A stretch of DNA of 64,000 bases from contig CACYBB010000020.1 of the NCBI GenBank assembly GCA_902772585.1, forward strand, positions 31,785 through 95,784. The letters run 5' to 3'. The notes below the pieces were generated by a model. That model did no database searches, was not told where the DNA came from, and saw only the letters and a program-made list of their open reading frames with translations. The DNA comes from an uncultured Bacteroidales bacterium. GTDB lineage: Bacteria; Bacteroidota; Bacteroidia; Bacteroidales; Bacteroidaceae. A program made the translations under genes and the position numbers. This document shows, in pieces, positions 35,147 through 44,983 of the stretch (positions are counted from its first letter, which is position 1; every line of letters starts with the position of its first letter).

Positions 35147-36994
35147 ATGGCTGAACAATTAGAAGTGAAAGAGCTCGATCAGGTGGTCGTGCGTTTTTCA
35201 GGAGACTCCGGCGACGGTATGCAGTTGGCCGGTAACATTTTTTCTACCGTCTCGGCTACGGTAGGTAACGGTATTTCAACATTCCCAGACTATCCCGCAG
35301 ACATCCGCGCCCCGCAAGGTTCGCTGACTGGTGTCTCTGGTTTTCAGGTACACATCGGTGCCGGCAAGGTCTATACCCCCGGTGACAAGTGCGACGTGCT
35401 GGTGGCCATGAATGCTGCTGCGCTGAAGACACAGTATCGCTATGCCAAGGCGGGTGCAACCATCATCATCGACACTGACTCCTTTGGTCCAAAGGACCTG
35501 GAGAAGGCACAGTTCCAGACCGAGGACTACCTCGGCGAGATGAACATCGATCCCGATCGTGTCATCCAGTGCCCGTTGACCACGATGGTGAAAGACTGTC
35601 TGGCAGACTCTGGCATGGATAACAAGGCTATGATGAAGTGCCGCAACATGTTTGCACTGGGACTGGTCTGCTGGCTCTTCGACCGCGACCTGAACCTCGT
35701 TGCTAACTTCCTGCGCGACAAGTTCGCCAAGAAGCCCGCTATTGCAGAGGCAAACATCAAGGTCATCCAGGCTGGTTACGACTATGGTCACAACACCCAC
35801 TCCTCGGCTACCAACGTCTATCGCGTGGAGTCAAAGTACAAGGAGCCGGGTCGCTATATGGACATCACCGGTAACAAGGCTACTGCCTACGGACTCATTG
35901 CCGCTGCCGAGAAGGCTGGCCTGCGTCTCTACTTGGGCAGCTACCCCATCACTCCTGCCACCGATATCCTTCACGAGTTGTCAAAGCACAAGTCGTGCGG
36001 TGTCATCACCGTACAGTGTGAGGACGAGATCAGCGGTGCAGCCTCAGCACTGGGAGCCTCTTTCTCTGGTGCACTGGGTGTCACCTCAACCTCTGGTCCT
36101 GGCATCTGCCTGAAGTCAGAGGTGATGAACCTCGCCGTCATCATGGAGTTGCCACTGGTTGTCATCGATGTACAGCGTGGTGGTCCTGCTACTGGTCTGC
36201 CTACTAAGTCAGAACAGACCGACCTGCTGCAGGCACTCTTCGGACGTAACGGTGAGAGTCCGATGCCCGTCATCGCAGCGCTGAGTCCTACCGACTGCTT
36301 CGACGCTGTCTATCAGGCTGCCAAGATCGCTTTGGAGCACATGACACCTGTCATCCTGCTCACCGATGCTTACGTCGCCAATGGTTCTGGTGCCTTCAAA
36401 CTGCCTGAGATGGCAAAGCTCGACGCCATCAATCCTCCTTATGTTCCTGAGGAGCTGAAGGGTAAGTGGACACCCTATATGCGTGCCGAGAACGGTACCC
36501 GCTACTGGGCTGTACCTGGTCGCGAGGGTTTCGCACATATCCTCGGTGGACTGGAGAAGGACTCTAACACTGGTGCCATCTCGACGAATCCTGAGAACCA
36601 CGACCTGATGACGCGCCTGCGCCAGCAGAAGATTGACAACATTCAGGTTCCCGACCTCGAAGTAGAGGGCGACGTCGCCGATGCCGACCTGCTCATCGTA
36701 GGCTTCGGTTCTACCTACGGCCACCTCCACTCTGCCATGGACGAGCTCCGCGCTAAAGGCCACAAGGTTGCCCAGGCTCAGTTCAAGTTCCTGAACCCGC
36801 TGCCCAAGAATGCTGCCGCTGTCCTCTCTAAATATAATAAGGTGGTTGTTGCCGAACAGAACATGGGTCAGTTGGCTGCCTACCTGCGCATGAAGGTCGA
36901 TGGCTTCGTCCCCTACCAGTTCAATCAGGTCAAAGGTCAGCCGTTTATCGTAGAAGAGTTAGTCAACGCATTCGAGGATATTTTAAAGAAGTAA
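35147..36994 (+). CDS. korA: 2-oxoacid:ferredoxin oxidoreductase, alpha subunit (gamma-alpha fusion)
   Basis: 615 aa from MAEQLEVKELDQVVVRF. An N-terminal gamma-type domain (FSGDSGDGMQLAGNIFS) is fused to the alpha domain (LYLGSYPITPATDILHELSK and TSTSGPGICLKSE). With KorB it forms a 2-oxoglutarate-type ferredoxin oxidoreductase of central carbon metabolism. The beta gene follows after 7 bases. Substrate choice between 2-oxoglutarate and other 2-oxoacids is not settled by sequence alone. Confidence 0.93.
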   Translation: MAEQLEVKELDQVVVRFSGDSGDGMQLAGNIFSTVSATVGNGISTFPDYPADIRAPQGSLTGVSGFQVHIGAGKVYTPGDKCDVLVAMNAAALKTQYRYAKAGATIIIDTDSFGPKDLEKAQFQTEDYLGEMNIDPDRVIQCPLTTMVKDCLADSGMDNKAMMKCRNMFALGLVCWLFDRDLNLVANFLRDKFAKKPAIAEANIKVIQAGYDYGHNTHSSATNVYRVESKYKEPGRYMDITGNKATAYGLIAAAEKAGLRLYLGSYPITPATDILHELSKHKSCGVITVQCEDEISGAASALGASFSGALGVTSTSGPGICLKSEVMNLAVIMELPLVVIDVQRGGPATGLPTKSEQTDLLQALFGRNGESPMPVIAALSPTDCFDAVYQAAKIALEHMTPVILLTDAYVANGSGAFKLPEMAKLDAINPPYVPEELKGKWTPYMRAENGTRYWAVPGREGFAHILGGLEKDSNTGAISTNPENHDLMTRLRQQKIDNIQVPDLEVEGDVADADLLIVGFGSTYGHLHSAMDELRAKGHKVAQAQFKFLNPLPKNAAAVLSKYNKVVVAEQNMGQLAAYLRMKVDGFVPYQFNQVKGQPFIVEELVNAFEDILKK

Positions 36995-37001
36995 AGTAGA
37001 T

Positions 37002-38006
37002 ATGGAATATACAGCACAAGATTTTAAGAAAGGCCAGCCTCGTTGGTGCCCTGGTTGCGGCGACCACTTCTTCCTGGCTTCACTCCATAAGGCTATGGCC
37101 GAGATTGGCGTAGCCCCTGAGAACGTAGCAGTCATCAGCGGTATCGGCTGTTCCAGCCGTCTGCCTCACTACATGGCCACCTATGGCATGAACACCATTC
37201 ATGGTCGTGCCGCTGCCATCGCTACCGGTGCCAAGGTTGCTAACCCTGACCTCACTGTATGGCAGGTATCAGGTGACGGTGACGGACTGGCTATCGGTGG
37301 TAACCACTTCATCCATGCCAACCGTCGTAACATCGACCTGAACATGATTCTCCTCAACAACCGCATCTACGGTCTGACGAAGGGTCAGTACTCCCCCACC
37401 TCACCCCGTGGCTTCGTGTCTAAGTCGAGCCCTTACGGTACCGTCGAGGATCCGTTCCGTCCCGCCGAGCTCTGCTTCGGTGCCCGCGGTCATTTCTTCG
37501 CTCGTTGTGTGGCTACCGATGCACAGGGTACTGTCGAGGTACTGAAGGCAGCTTACGAGCACAAGGGTGCCTCTGTCACTGAGGTGCTGCAGAACTGCGT
37601 CATCTTCAATGATGGCTGTCACGAGGCCGTCTATAACAAGGAAGGCCGTAAGAAGAACGCCATCTACGTACGTCATGGCGAGAAGCTCGTCTTCGGTGAG
37701 AACAACGAGTTCGGTCTCGTCCAGGAAGGCTTCGGTCTGAAGGTTGTAGAGATTGGTAAGGATGGCTACACCCTCGACGATGTTCTCGTTCACGATGCCC
37801 ACTGCGAGGACAACACCCTGCAGTTGAAACTCGCCCTGATGGGTAACGGTGACGGTTTCCCCATCGCTCTCGGTGTCATCCGCGACGTGGATGCTCCCAC
37901 CTACAACGATGCTGTTCATGCCCAATTGGCAGAGGTCAGTGGTCAGAAGAAGTACCACAACTTCACCGAACTCCTCGAAACCAACGACATCTGGACAGTA
38001 CAATAA
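37002..38006 (+). CDS. korB: 2-oxoacid:ferredoxin oxidoreductase, beta subunit
   Basis: 334 aa. TPP-binding motif GDGDGLAIGG...LLNN (91-120), a CPGC motif (16-19), and SGIGCSSRLPHYM. Binds thiamine diphosphate and pairs with KorA. Confidence 0.95.
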   Translation: MEYTAQDFKKGQPRWCPGCGDHFFLASLHKAMAEIGVAPENVAVISGIGCSSRLPHYMATYGMNTIHGRAAAIATGAKVANPDLTVWQVSGDGDGLAIGGNHFIHANRRNIDLNMILLNNRIYGLTKGQYSPTSPRGFVSKSSPYGTVEDPFRPAELCFGARGHFFARCVATDAQGTVEVLKAAYEHKGASVTEVLQNCVIFNDGCHEAVYNKEGRKKNAIYVRHGEKLVFGENNEFGLVQEGFGLKVVEIGKDGYTLDDVLVHDAHCEDNTLQLKLALMGNGDGFPIALGVIRDVDAPTYNDAVHAQLAEVSGQKKYHNFTELLETNDIWTVQ

Positions 38007-38034
38007 CCTGTCCAGATGCCGCATTATCATAGAG

Positions 38035-38066
38035 AAACGGATTTCACAGTCGTGAAATCCGTTTTT
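38035..38066 (+). terminator. Intrinsic terminator after korB
   Basis: aaacggatttcac (38035-38047) pairs perfectly with gtgaaatccgttt (38052-38064), followed by T. Confidence 0.85.
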
Positions 38067-38114
38067 GTTTCTGCTGGATGACTATTTCTCGTTGAAGCCG
38101 CGGAAAGATTTTTG

Positions 38115-38164
38115 TTTGTCGGTCAGAGCTACCTATTATATAGGTAGGTAGCTCCAACGACAAA
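38115..38164. other. Structured intergenic element between korB and topB
   Basis: gagctaccta (38126-38135) pairs perfectly with taggtagctc (38145-38154), and an outer stem tttgtcg/cgacaaa (38115-38121, 38158-38164) extends it. The next ~100 bases hold two copies of cggttgcttc and related short inverted pieces. No promoter box or ORF is evident. Could be a small RNA, an untranslated structured region or a degenerate repeat. Confidence 0.45.
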
Positions 38165-38266
38165 TGAGGATCCGCCAAAAAATCAGTTCGGTTGCTTCTA
38201 ACTGCCAGTTAGGTCCGTCCGAACTGCCGGTCCGGTTGCTTCGGGCCATCAGCAATCAGACAGGAA

Positions 38267-38299
38267 CCTAATATCCCTGTTGAAATCGGGGAAATTAGG
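38267..38299 (-). terminator. Hairpin overlapping the topB stop codon
   Basis: cctaat (38267-38272) pairs with attagg (38294-38299), with an inner tccc/ggga stem. It includes the topB TAA (38295-38297) and probably ends the topB transcript. Confidence 0.5.
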
Positions 38300-40196
38300 A
38301 TTCTTTCTTAGATTTCTTCTTTTTCTCTGCTTCTTCAGGCAGGACGGTGACACGGCGGTTCGTGGGGTCGCTGATGACATCGTGGACAATGGTGGTGACC
38401 TGGTCCTTCAATTCGGAGATAAACTGCTGGGCGTCGTACTTCTGTGCCTCGATATCGCGTAGCTTCTTCTCCCAGATACCTGTGAGCTCGCAACTCTTCA
38501 AGAGGTCTTCGCGGATGAGGTCGATGAGTTCGATACCAGTGGGTGTTGCCACCAGGCGCTTACGCTCCTTGCGGATGTAACGGCGCTTGAAGAGCGTCTC
38601 GATGATGGCGGCACGCGTAGAGGGGCGGCCAATGCCGTTCTCCTTCATGGCACGGCGCAGTTCCTCGTCTTCCACCAGTTTGCCGGCAGTCTCCATAGCG
38701 CGTAGCAGGGTGGCCTCGGTATAATAAGGTGGTGGCGTGGTCATCTTCTCCGTCAGCGTAGGCTGGTGAGGACCGCTCTCCCCCTTCTCGAAGGCAGGGA
38801 GGGTACGCTCTTCTTCCTCTTCGGGTTTCTTCTCGTCGTCATCTGTCTGCACATCCTTGGCATATACCGTGCGCCAGCCTGGATCGAGGATGGTACGGCC
38901 CGTGACCTTGAACTCGATGGCTTGTTCTGTAGGTTGCGACTCAGTCGCAATAGAACGAACTTCGCCGAGCACCGTGGTCTGCGCATACTTACAGTCGGGA
39001 TAGAAGGCGGCGATGAAGCGACGAGCCACGAGGTCGAAGACCTTACGCTGCATGTCGGTGAGTGCCGATGGAATCATACCGGTGGGGATGATAGCGTGGT
39101 GGTCGGTGACCTTCGACGAGTCGAAGACTTTCTTCGATTTCGGCAGGGGCTTGCCACCCAAGGGACGCACGAGGTCGGCATAGGGTGCCATACCGGCATG
39201 CTTCACCTGGAACAGACCGTTCATAGTCTGTGGACACTTGGCATAGACATCGTCGGGCAGGAAAGTGGTATCGACACGCGGATAGGTGGTCAACTTCTGC
39301 TCGTAGAGCTGCTGGATGATGTTCAGCGTGGTCTCTGCAGAGAAACCGAACTTTTTGTTGCAATCTACCTGCAGAGAGGTGAGGTCATAGAGCGAGGGCG
39401 GTGTCTCTTTGCCATTCTTCTTCTCGACCTGCGTGATGGTGAACGGCTTGCCCTCGATGGTCTTAAAGGCCTGCTCACCCTCTTCCTTCGACGTAAACTT
39501 ACCCTTAGTAGCAGTAAACGTGGTGTCGCGATAGACGGTGGCGAGTACCCAGTAAGGTTCGGGCTTGAAGTTATCAATCTCTTTCTGACGATTGACAATC
39601 AAAGCCAGCGTAGGCGTCTGGACACGACCTATAGACAGTACCTGACGGTTCTGCCCGTACTTGATAGTGTAGAGGCGCGTGCAGTTGATGCCTAACAGCC
39701 AGTCGCCGACGGCACGGCTGAGGCCCGCCATATAGAGTGACTGGTACTGGTTCTGGTCTTTCAGCGTGGCAAAGCCCTCACGGATAGCCTCATCCGTCAT
39801 ACTGGAAATCCACAGGCGCTGCACGGGACACTTGGCACCCGCCTTCTGCATCACCCAGCGCTGGATGAGTTCACCCTCCTGACCGGCGTCACCACAGTTG
39901 ATGATGCCTTCAGCGGCCTGCATCAGTCGTTCAATGACGGCAAACTGTTTCTTGATGCCTTCGTCTTCCTTCAGGCGGATGCCGAAGCGTGGGGGAATCA
40001 TCGGTAGGGCCGTCAGACTCCACGCCTTCCACATGGGCGTATAGTCCTCTGGCATCTTCAACTCACACAGGTGACCGAACGTCCACGTCACCTGGTAGCC
40101 GTTACCTTCCATATATCCGTCGCGGCTGGCTGTTGCCCCGATAATACGGGCAATATCCTTCGCCACACTGGGTTTCTCTGCAATACAAACTATCAT
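38295..40196 (-). CDS. topB: DNA topoisomerase III (type IA)
   Basis: 633 aa from MIVCIAEKPSVAKDIARIIG, the usual N-terminus; longer frames run back through the dnaG promoter. TOPRIM motifs (INCGDAGQEGELIQRW) and the active-site region YPRVDTTFLPDD (catalytic Tyr in LTTYPRVDT) are visible. Lys/Glu-rich C-terminal tail. Relaxes and decatenates DNA. Confidence 0.93.
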   Translation of the reverse strand: MIVCIAEKPSVAKDIARIIGATASRDGYMEGNGYQVTWTFGHLCELKMPEDYTPMWKAWSLTALPMIPPRFGIRLKEDEGIKKQFAVIERLMQAAEGIINCGDAGQEGELIQRWVMQKAGAKCPVQRLWISSMTDEAIREGFATLKDQNQYQSLYMAGLSRAVGDWLLGINCTRLYTIKYGQNRQVLSIGRVQTPTLALIVNRQKEIDNFKPEPYWVLATVYRDTTFTATKGKFTSKEEGEQAFKTIEGKPFTITQVEKKNGKETPPSLYDLTSLQVDCNKKFGFSAETTLNIIQQLYEQKLTTYPRVDTTFLPDDVYAKCPQTMNGLFQVKHAGMAPYADLVRPLGGKPLPKSKKVFDSSKVTDHHAIIPTGMIPSALTDMQRKVFDLVARRFIAAFYPDCKYAQTTVLGEVRSIATESQPTEQAIEFKVTGRTILDPGWRTVYAKDVQTDDDEKKPEEEEERTLPAFEKGESGPHQPTLTEKMTTPPPYYTEATLLRAMETAGKLVEDEELRRAMKENGIGRPSTRAAIIETLFKRRYIRKERKRLVATPTGIELIDLIREDLLKSCELTGIWEKKLRDIEAQKYDAQQFISELKDQVTTIVHDVISDPTNRRVTVLPEEAEKKKKSKKES

Positions 40197-40204
40197 ACGA
40201 GGTG

Positions 40205-40264
40205 CAAAGGTACGAAAAAAATCGTAATTCGTAATTAGTAATTCGTAATTATTTTGTAACTTTG
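40205..40264. promoter_or_regulatory. Divergent topB and dnaG promoters with AT-rich repeat between
   Basis: Minus strand TACCTTTG at 40212-40205 for topB. Plus strand TAACTTTG at 40257-40264 for dnaG; the dnaG ATG is only 9 bases past this box, implying a nearly leaderless mRNA. Between them (40222-40251) is a run of gtaattcgtaatt units. Confidence 0.6.
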
Positions 40265-40272
40265 CAATCGCA

Positions 40273-42210
40273 ATGATTGATAGAGCGACAGTAGATAAGA
40301 TTATGGACGCCGTGAACATCGTGGATGTCGTAGGCGAGTTCGTTAACCTCCGCAAGTCGGGTGTTAACTACAAGGGCCTGTGCCCGTTCCACGACGACAA
40401 GACGCCGTCGTTCATGGTGTCGCCGGCACGCCAGATATGCAAGTGTTTCTCGTGTGGCGAGGGTGGCAATGCCGTGAACTTCCTGATGAAGCACGAGCAG
40501 ATAACCTATCCAGAGGCCCTGCGCTGGTTGGCGAAGAAATACAATATCGAGATTCAGGAGCGCGAGCTCAGCGACGACGAGAAGCGTGAGCAGAGCGAGC
40601 GCGAGTCGATGTTTGTGGTCAACGAGTGGGCGTGCCAGTATTTCCATAACATCCTGAAGAACAATGTAGATGGTATGGCCATTGGCAAGCAGTACTTCCG
40701 CAGTCGTGGCATCCGCGACGATATCATCGAACGTTTCCAGCTGGGCTTTGCCCTCAACAAGCGTGACGCCCTGGCCAACGAGGCGAAGCGCAAAGGATAT
40801 AAAGAAGAGTTCCTGCTGAAGACGGGCTTGTGTATTGAAAATGAAAAAGGTGTTTATGACCGCTTTGCAGGTCGTGCCATCTTCCCGTGGCTAAACGTCA
40901 GTGGTAAGGTGGTGGCCTTCGGTGGTCGAAAGCTGGATGCCGCCACGAAGGGCGTGCAACAGAAATACGTCAACTCGCCCGACTCCGAAATCTATCATAA
41001 GGAACGCGAGCTCTATGGCATCTATCAGGCGAAGAAAGCCATCGTCAAGGAAGACTGCGTATATATGGTGGAGGGCTATACCGACGTCATCGCCATGCAC
41101 CAGTGCGGCTTGGAGAATGTCGTAGCCAACAGTGGCACGGCGCTGAGCAACTATCAAATACGCCTATTGCACCGCTTTACCCCGAACATCGTGCTGCTCT
41201 ACGACGGTGATGAGGCAGGTATCCATGCCGCCATGCGTGGTACGGACATGTTGTTGCAGGAAGGTATGAATGTGAAGGTGCTGCTGTTGCCCGATGGCGA
41301 CGACCCCGACTCGTTTGCCCGCAAGCATACCGCTCAGGAGTTCAAAGAGTATATCCAGCAGCACCAGACGGACTTCATCCAGTTTAAGACCGACCTGTTG
41401 TTGAAGAACGTTACCGACCCCATCAAGCGTGCGGAGGCTATCAACAACATCGTGCGTTCGGTGAGTGTCATTCCTGACCCTATCGTGCGTGCCACCTATA
41501 TCACCGAGTGTTCGCGTCGTTTGGAGGTCAACGAGCGCACGCTGATAACCCAGACCAACAAGTTCATTGCTGGCGACAGGGAGGAACAGCGTAAGATAGA
41601 GGAGCGCGAGCAACAGCGACAGCCTCAGCCTGCCGCTGCCATCGACAATTTCGGCCTGCACAGTCAGCAGGAACAGGCTTCGGAGGTGGAGCGACTGATT
41701 ATCCAGAACGTGATTCGTCATGGCGAGGAGATTATCTTCGAGGGACTGGAGACGGATGACGGCGGTACGGTGGACCTGAATGTGGCACAGTATGTGGACT
41801 ACGACCTGTCGAGCGACGGACTGACGTTTGGCAATGCACTGTATAACACCGTCCTGCAGGAGGCTGTGGAGCACTCGGCAGAACCAGGGTTCAAGGCGCT
41901 GAACTACTTCATGCAACACCCCGACCCTGCCATCAGTCAGTTGGCCACCACGCTGGGCATCGACAACCACCAGCTGAGCAAGAGTTTCGAGATGAAGAAC
42001 AGCGAGGCATCATTACGCCAGCGTGTACAACACCTGATTCTCGACTTCCGTCTGGACATCGTCAACGGTCACCTGAAGGAACTGCAACAGAAGTTGAAGG
42101 CAATGGGTACAAACATGACGGAACTGAAAATGCTGATGGAAGACTACAAGCAGACACAGGAACTACGCAACGCACTGGCGAAGGAACGAGGCTCGGACGT
42201 CATTGTATAA
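40273..42210 (+). CDS. dnaG: DNA primase
   Basis: 645 aa. CHC2 zinc finger (CPFH at 37-40 and CFSC at 58-61), TOPRIM domain (YMVEGYTDVIAMHQCGL and LLYDGDEAGIHAA) and a C-terminal helicase-binding part. The N-terminus MIDRATVDKIMDAVNIVDVV is that expected for DnaG. Confidence 0.96.
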   Translation: MIDRATVDKIMDAVNIVDVVGEFVNLRKSGVNYKGLCPFHDDKTPSFMVSPARQICKCFSCGEGGNAVNFLMKHEQITYPEALRWLAKKYNIEIQERELSDDEKREQSERESMFVVNEWACQYFHNILKNNVDGMAIGKQYFRSRGIRDDIIERFQLGFALNKRDALANEAKRKGYKEEFLLKTGLCIENEKGVYDRFAGRAIFPWLNVSGKVVAFGGRKLDAATKGVQQKYVNSPDSEIYHKERELYGIYQAKKAIVKEDCVYMVEGYTDVIAMHQCGLENVVANSGTALSNYQIRLLHRFTPNIVLLYDGDEAGIHAAMRGTDMLLQEGMNVKVLLLPDGDDPDSFARKHTAQEFKEYIQQHQTDFIQFKTDLLLKNVTDPIKRAEAINNIVRSVSVIPDPIVRATYITECSRRLEVNERTLITQTNKFIAGDREEQRKIEEREQQRQPQPAAAIDNFGLHSQQEQASEVERLIIQNVIRHGEEIIFEGLETDDGGTVDLNVAQYVDYDLSSDGLTFGNALYNTVLQEAVEHSAEPGFKALNYFMQHPDPAISQLATTLGIDNHQLSKSFEMKNSEASLRQRVQHLILDFRLDIVNGHLKELQQKLKAMGTNMTELKMLMEDYKQTQELRNALAKERGSDVIV

Positions 42211-42236
42211 TTACGAATTGAGAATTACGAATTGAA
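42209..42236. repeat. AT-rich dispersed repeat at the dnaG-cls junction
   Basis: attacgaattgagaattacg-type sequence filling the whole gap between the dnaG stop and the cls start. Confidence 0.6.
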
Positions 42237-42238
42237 GG

Positions 42239-43675
42239 GTGGAAGGATTATTATATATAATAGGTGTAGCGCTGGCGTGGATAGTGATAGCAGTAGCGAT
42301 CATTCACGTCATCATGGATAACCGGCAACCCGCCAAGACGATGGCGTGGGCACTGGTCATCTTCTTCATACCTGTCGTCGGCATCATCTTCTACCTCTTC
42401 TTCGGCATCAACCACCGCAGGGAACGACTGGTCAGCCAGCGTTCGCTGGACCAGTTGACCAAGCGTTCCATGCTGAACTTCGTGGAACAGGAGGATTTCC
42501 GCGTACCCGACAGGCAGCGCCAGCTGGTGGACCTGTTTATCAACCAGAGCATGTCACTGCCCTTCAAGGACAATCAGATAGATATCATCACTGACGGCTA
42601 TGCTTTCTTCCCCGAACTGCTGAAGGATATCGCTGAGGCTCAGCACCATATCCACCTAGACCTGTATATCATGGAGGATGACGCATTGGGCAGAATGATA
42701 GCCGATGCACTGATGGAAAAGGCTCGTCAGGGCGTGGAGGTGCGTCTGATATACGATGATGTGGGGTGTTGGAAGGTTGACCACCGCTTTTTTGAGCGGC
42801 TGCGTGACGCTGGCGTGGAGGTGGCACCATTCCTGCCCGTACGCTTCCCTTCGTTCACGTCGAAGGCGAACTACCGTGACCACCGTAAAATCATTGTCAT
42901 TGACGGACGGATAGGTTATGTAGGAGGCATGAATGTAGCCCTGCGCTATGTGAAGGGTACTGGACGACAGCCGTGGCGCGACACCATGTGGCGACTGACG
43001 GGAGGTGCTGTATATGCCTTGCAACGAGCATTCCTCGTGGACTGGTACTTCGTAGATCGCACACTGATTACAGACCGACAATATTATCCGCCCAGAGAGC
43101 ATGACGAGCGGAACGTGGTCAATAATTGTGTGGTGCAGGTGGTAACCAGTGGACCGACAGCGCACTATCCGGAGATTATGCAGGGCTTCGTGCGCACCAT
43201 TCTGGCAGCACGGCGCTATGTCTATATTGAGACACCTTACTTCCTGCCCAACGAACCCGTGCTCTTTGCCCTGAAGACAGCAGCAGTGGGCGGTGTGGAT
43301 GTGCGCATCATCTGTCCGATGAACCCAGAGGCATTCTTCATCGACTGGGCATCACGCTCGTACCTTCGTGAGTTGCACGAAGCGGGTGCCAAGGTCTATC
43401 TCTATCAGGCCGGCTTCATGCATGCGAAGACGATGGTCACGGATGATACGCTATCGACATGTGGTTCTACGAACCTCGATATCCGCTCCTTTGAGAATAA
43501 CTTCGAGGTCAACGCCTTTGTCTATGACGAAGGAATGGCACTGAGAATGAAGAAGGTATTCCTGGACGACCAGAAGCAGAGCGTGGAACTGAGTGAGGTA
43601 CCCCGACGAAACCATCCTCGCTTCGGGGCACGACTGCTGGAATCACTTACTCGCCTGGTGTCACCACTACTTTAA
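42239..43675 (+). CDS. cls: Cardiolipin synthase (phospholipase D family)
   Basis: 478 aa starting with GTG at 42239; the repeat just before it may have displaced an original ATG. Two N-terminal membrane helices (ALAWIVIAVAIIHVIM and WALVIFFIPVVGIIFYLFF), then two HKD motifs (HRKIIVIDGRIGYVGG and HAKTMVTDDTLSTCGSTN). Joins two phosphatidylglycerols into cardiolipin at the inner membrane. The 3' end overlaps rsmD on the other strand by 29 bases. Confidence 0.93.
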   Translation: MEGLLYIIGVALAWIVIAVAIIHVIMDNRQPAKTMAWALVIFFIPVVGIIFYLFFGINHRRERLVSQRSLDQLTKRSMLNFVEQEDFRVPDRQRQLVDLFINQSMSLPFKDNQIDIITDGYAFFPELLKDIAEAQHHIHLDLYIMEDDALGRMIADALMEKARQGVEVRLIYDDVGCWKVDHRFFERLRDAGVEVAPFLPVRFPSFTSKANYRDHRKIIVIDGRIGYVGGMNVALRYVKGTGRQPWRDTMWRLTGGAVYALQRAFLVDWYFVDRTLITDRQYYPPREHDERNVVNNCVVQVVTSGPTAHYPEIMQGFVRTILAARRYVYIETPYFLPNEPVLFALKTAAVGGVDVRIICPMNPEAFFIDWASRSYLRELHEAGAKVYLYQAGFMHAKTMVTDDTLSTCGSTNLDIRSFENNFEVNAFVYDEGMALRMKKVFLDDQKQSVELSEVPRRNHPRFGARLLESLTRLVSPLL

Positions 43676-44198
43676 ACAACGAGAAGTTGACACTGCCGTA
43701 ACTGCGGTGTTCCACGAAGTGGGGATGCTGAGAGAAGTCGTAGTCTTTGCCGTGTTCAAGGACGAAGAGACCATCAGGGGTTAAGAGTTGTTTCTCGAGG
43801 ATGAGGTCGGGAAGCTGGGGGAGTTCCTTCAGGGCGTAGGGCGGGTCGGCAAAGATGAAGTCATACTGCTGCTTGCAACTCTTAAGGAAACGGAATACAT
43901 CGCCGCGGATGGGGATAATGTTGGTAGCCCCAAGCTTTTTGACACATTCTTGGATGAAGCGGTGGTGGTCACGGTCCAGTTCTACGCTGACCACCTGGCC
44001 ACAGCCACGCGACAGGAGTTCCAGGGAGATGCTACCTGTACCAGAGAAGAGGTCGAGAGCCTGAGCACCCTCGAAGTCGATGTACTGCACCAGCACATTG
44101 AAGATGTTCTCCTTGGCAAAGTCCGTCGTAGGACGGGCCTTGAAGGTGCGGGGTATGTCGAAATGACGACCCTTATATTTTCCTGTAATGATTCTCAT
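43647..44198 (-). CDS. rsmD: 16S rRNA (guanine966-N2)-methyltransferase
   Basis: 183 aa. N-terminal MRIITGKYKGRHFDIP, SAM-binding DLFSGTGSISLELLSRG and the catalytic FADPPYAL. Methylates G966 of 16S rRNA. Starts 4 bases inside the DUF3822 gene (ATGA overlap). Confidence 0.93.
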   Translation of the reverse strand: MRIITGKYKGRHFDIPRTFKARPTTDFAKENIFNVLVQYIDFEGAQALDLFSGTGSISLELLSRGCGQVVSVELDRDHHRFIQECVKKLGATNIIPIRGDVFRFLKSCKQQYDFIFADPPYALKELPQLPDLILEKQLLTPDGLFVLEHGKDYDFSQHPHFVEHRSYGSVNFSLFKVVVTPGE

Positions 44199-44983
44199 CG
44201 GCCTTTGATATATAAGGTCATCAGGTCGTACGGCATGCCCTTGATCTGACTGACGGGAGCACGGTTGAACTCTCCAGAAGGATTGATATAGAAGACGCGC
44301 TTCACAAAACGCTGGGCCTCCTCCAACAGTTGGTCACGCTCAGGGATGTCGCCCACAAGGTGCAGTTCGTCATGTACTGCCTCCATCGTCAGCTGTTTCC
44401 AGACCGCCAACAGGTAGTAGAGTGCATCGTTGGGATTGTTGACGGCAAAGCTGTTGCAGAACTTAAAGCGGTTCTGTCCGAAGCTGAAGACCTCCATACG
44501 ACGATCGTGGAAATAGGCGTAGAGTTTCTGGTGCTGACCGGTATAGCTGCGCTGGTGCAGGTGGCGCCAGACAGGAGCAACAGCCGCTGTATAGCGTACA
44601 TCGTCGAAGGTGTTGTCGATGACGCCGCGCAGGTCTTTCTGCACGGAGAAGAGCACGACGGCATTCAGGTCGGGCAGCACGGTATACATCACCTGTTGCT
44701 GATTCATGTCGGTGAAAGCATGGTGGTAAAGCGTATCGCTCTCTGCCTCATTGAACTCATTGGTAGGCACCATCAGCGTGGGGGTGTCAACCATCACGAG
44801 GACACGTTCAAAACTGTCCTCCAGCAAGGGCAGCGTGCGCAGTGCCTCACGCAGATTGGCAGCCATCGAGATACTGCTGTTCAGTGCATAGTCTTCGAAT
44901 TCTACATCGCTACCGTCGGCCACAGAGAACGAGAGGCGTCCTCTGCTGATACGTATTACAAGTCGTTTCAGTCTGTTGTCCAT
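44195..44983 (-). CDS. DUF3822 family protein
   Basis: 262 aa. Bacteroidota family commonly placed just before rsmD. Internal pattern with LVMVDTPTLMVPTNEFNEAE and YSDVRY-type segments; possibly an actin-like or ATPase fold, but no function is established. Start directly abuts the stop of a 28-aa upstream ORF. Confidence 0.85.
   Translation of the reverse strand: MDNRLKRLVIRISRGRLSFSVADGSDVEFEDYALNSSISMAANLREALRTLPLLEDSFERVLVMVDTPTLMVPTNEFNEAESDTLYHHAFTDMNQQQVMYTVLPDLNAVVLFSVQKDLRGVIDNTFDDVRYTAAVAPVWRHLHQRSYTGQHQKLYAYFHDRRMEVFSFGQNRFKFCNSFAVNNPNDALYYLLAVWKQLTMEAVHDELHLVGDIPERDQLLEEAQRFVKRVFYINPSGEFNRAPVSQIKGMPYDLMTLYIKGR

Noticed and set aside
38170-38290. Possible tRNA in the korB-topB gap
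   Set aside because: No acceptor stem, T-loop (GTTCRA) or anticodon arm of the right spacing could be built.
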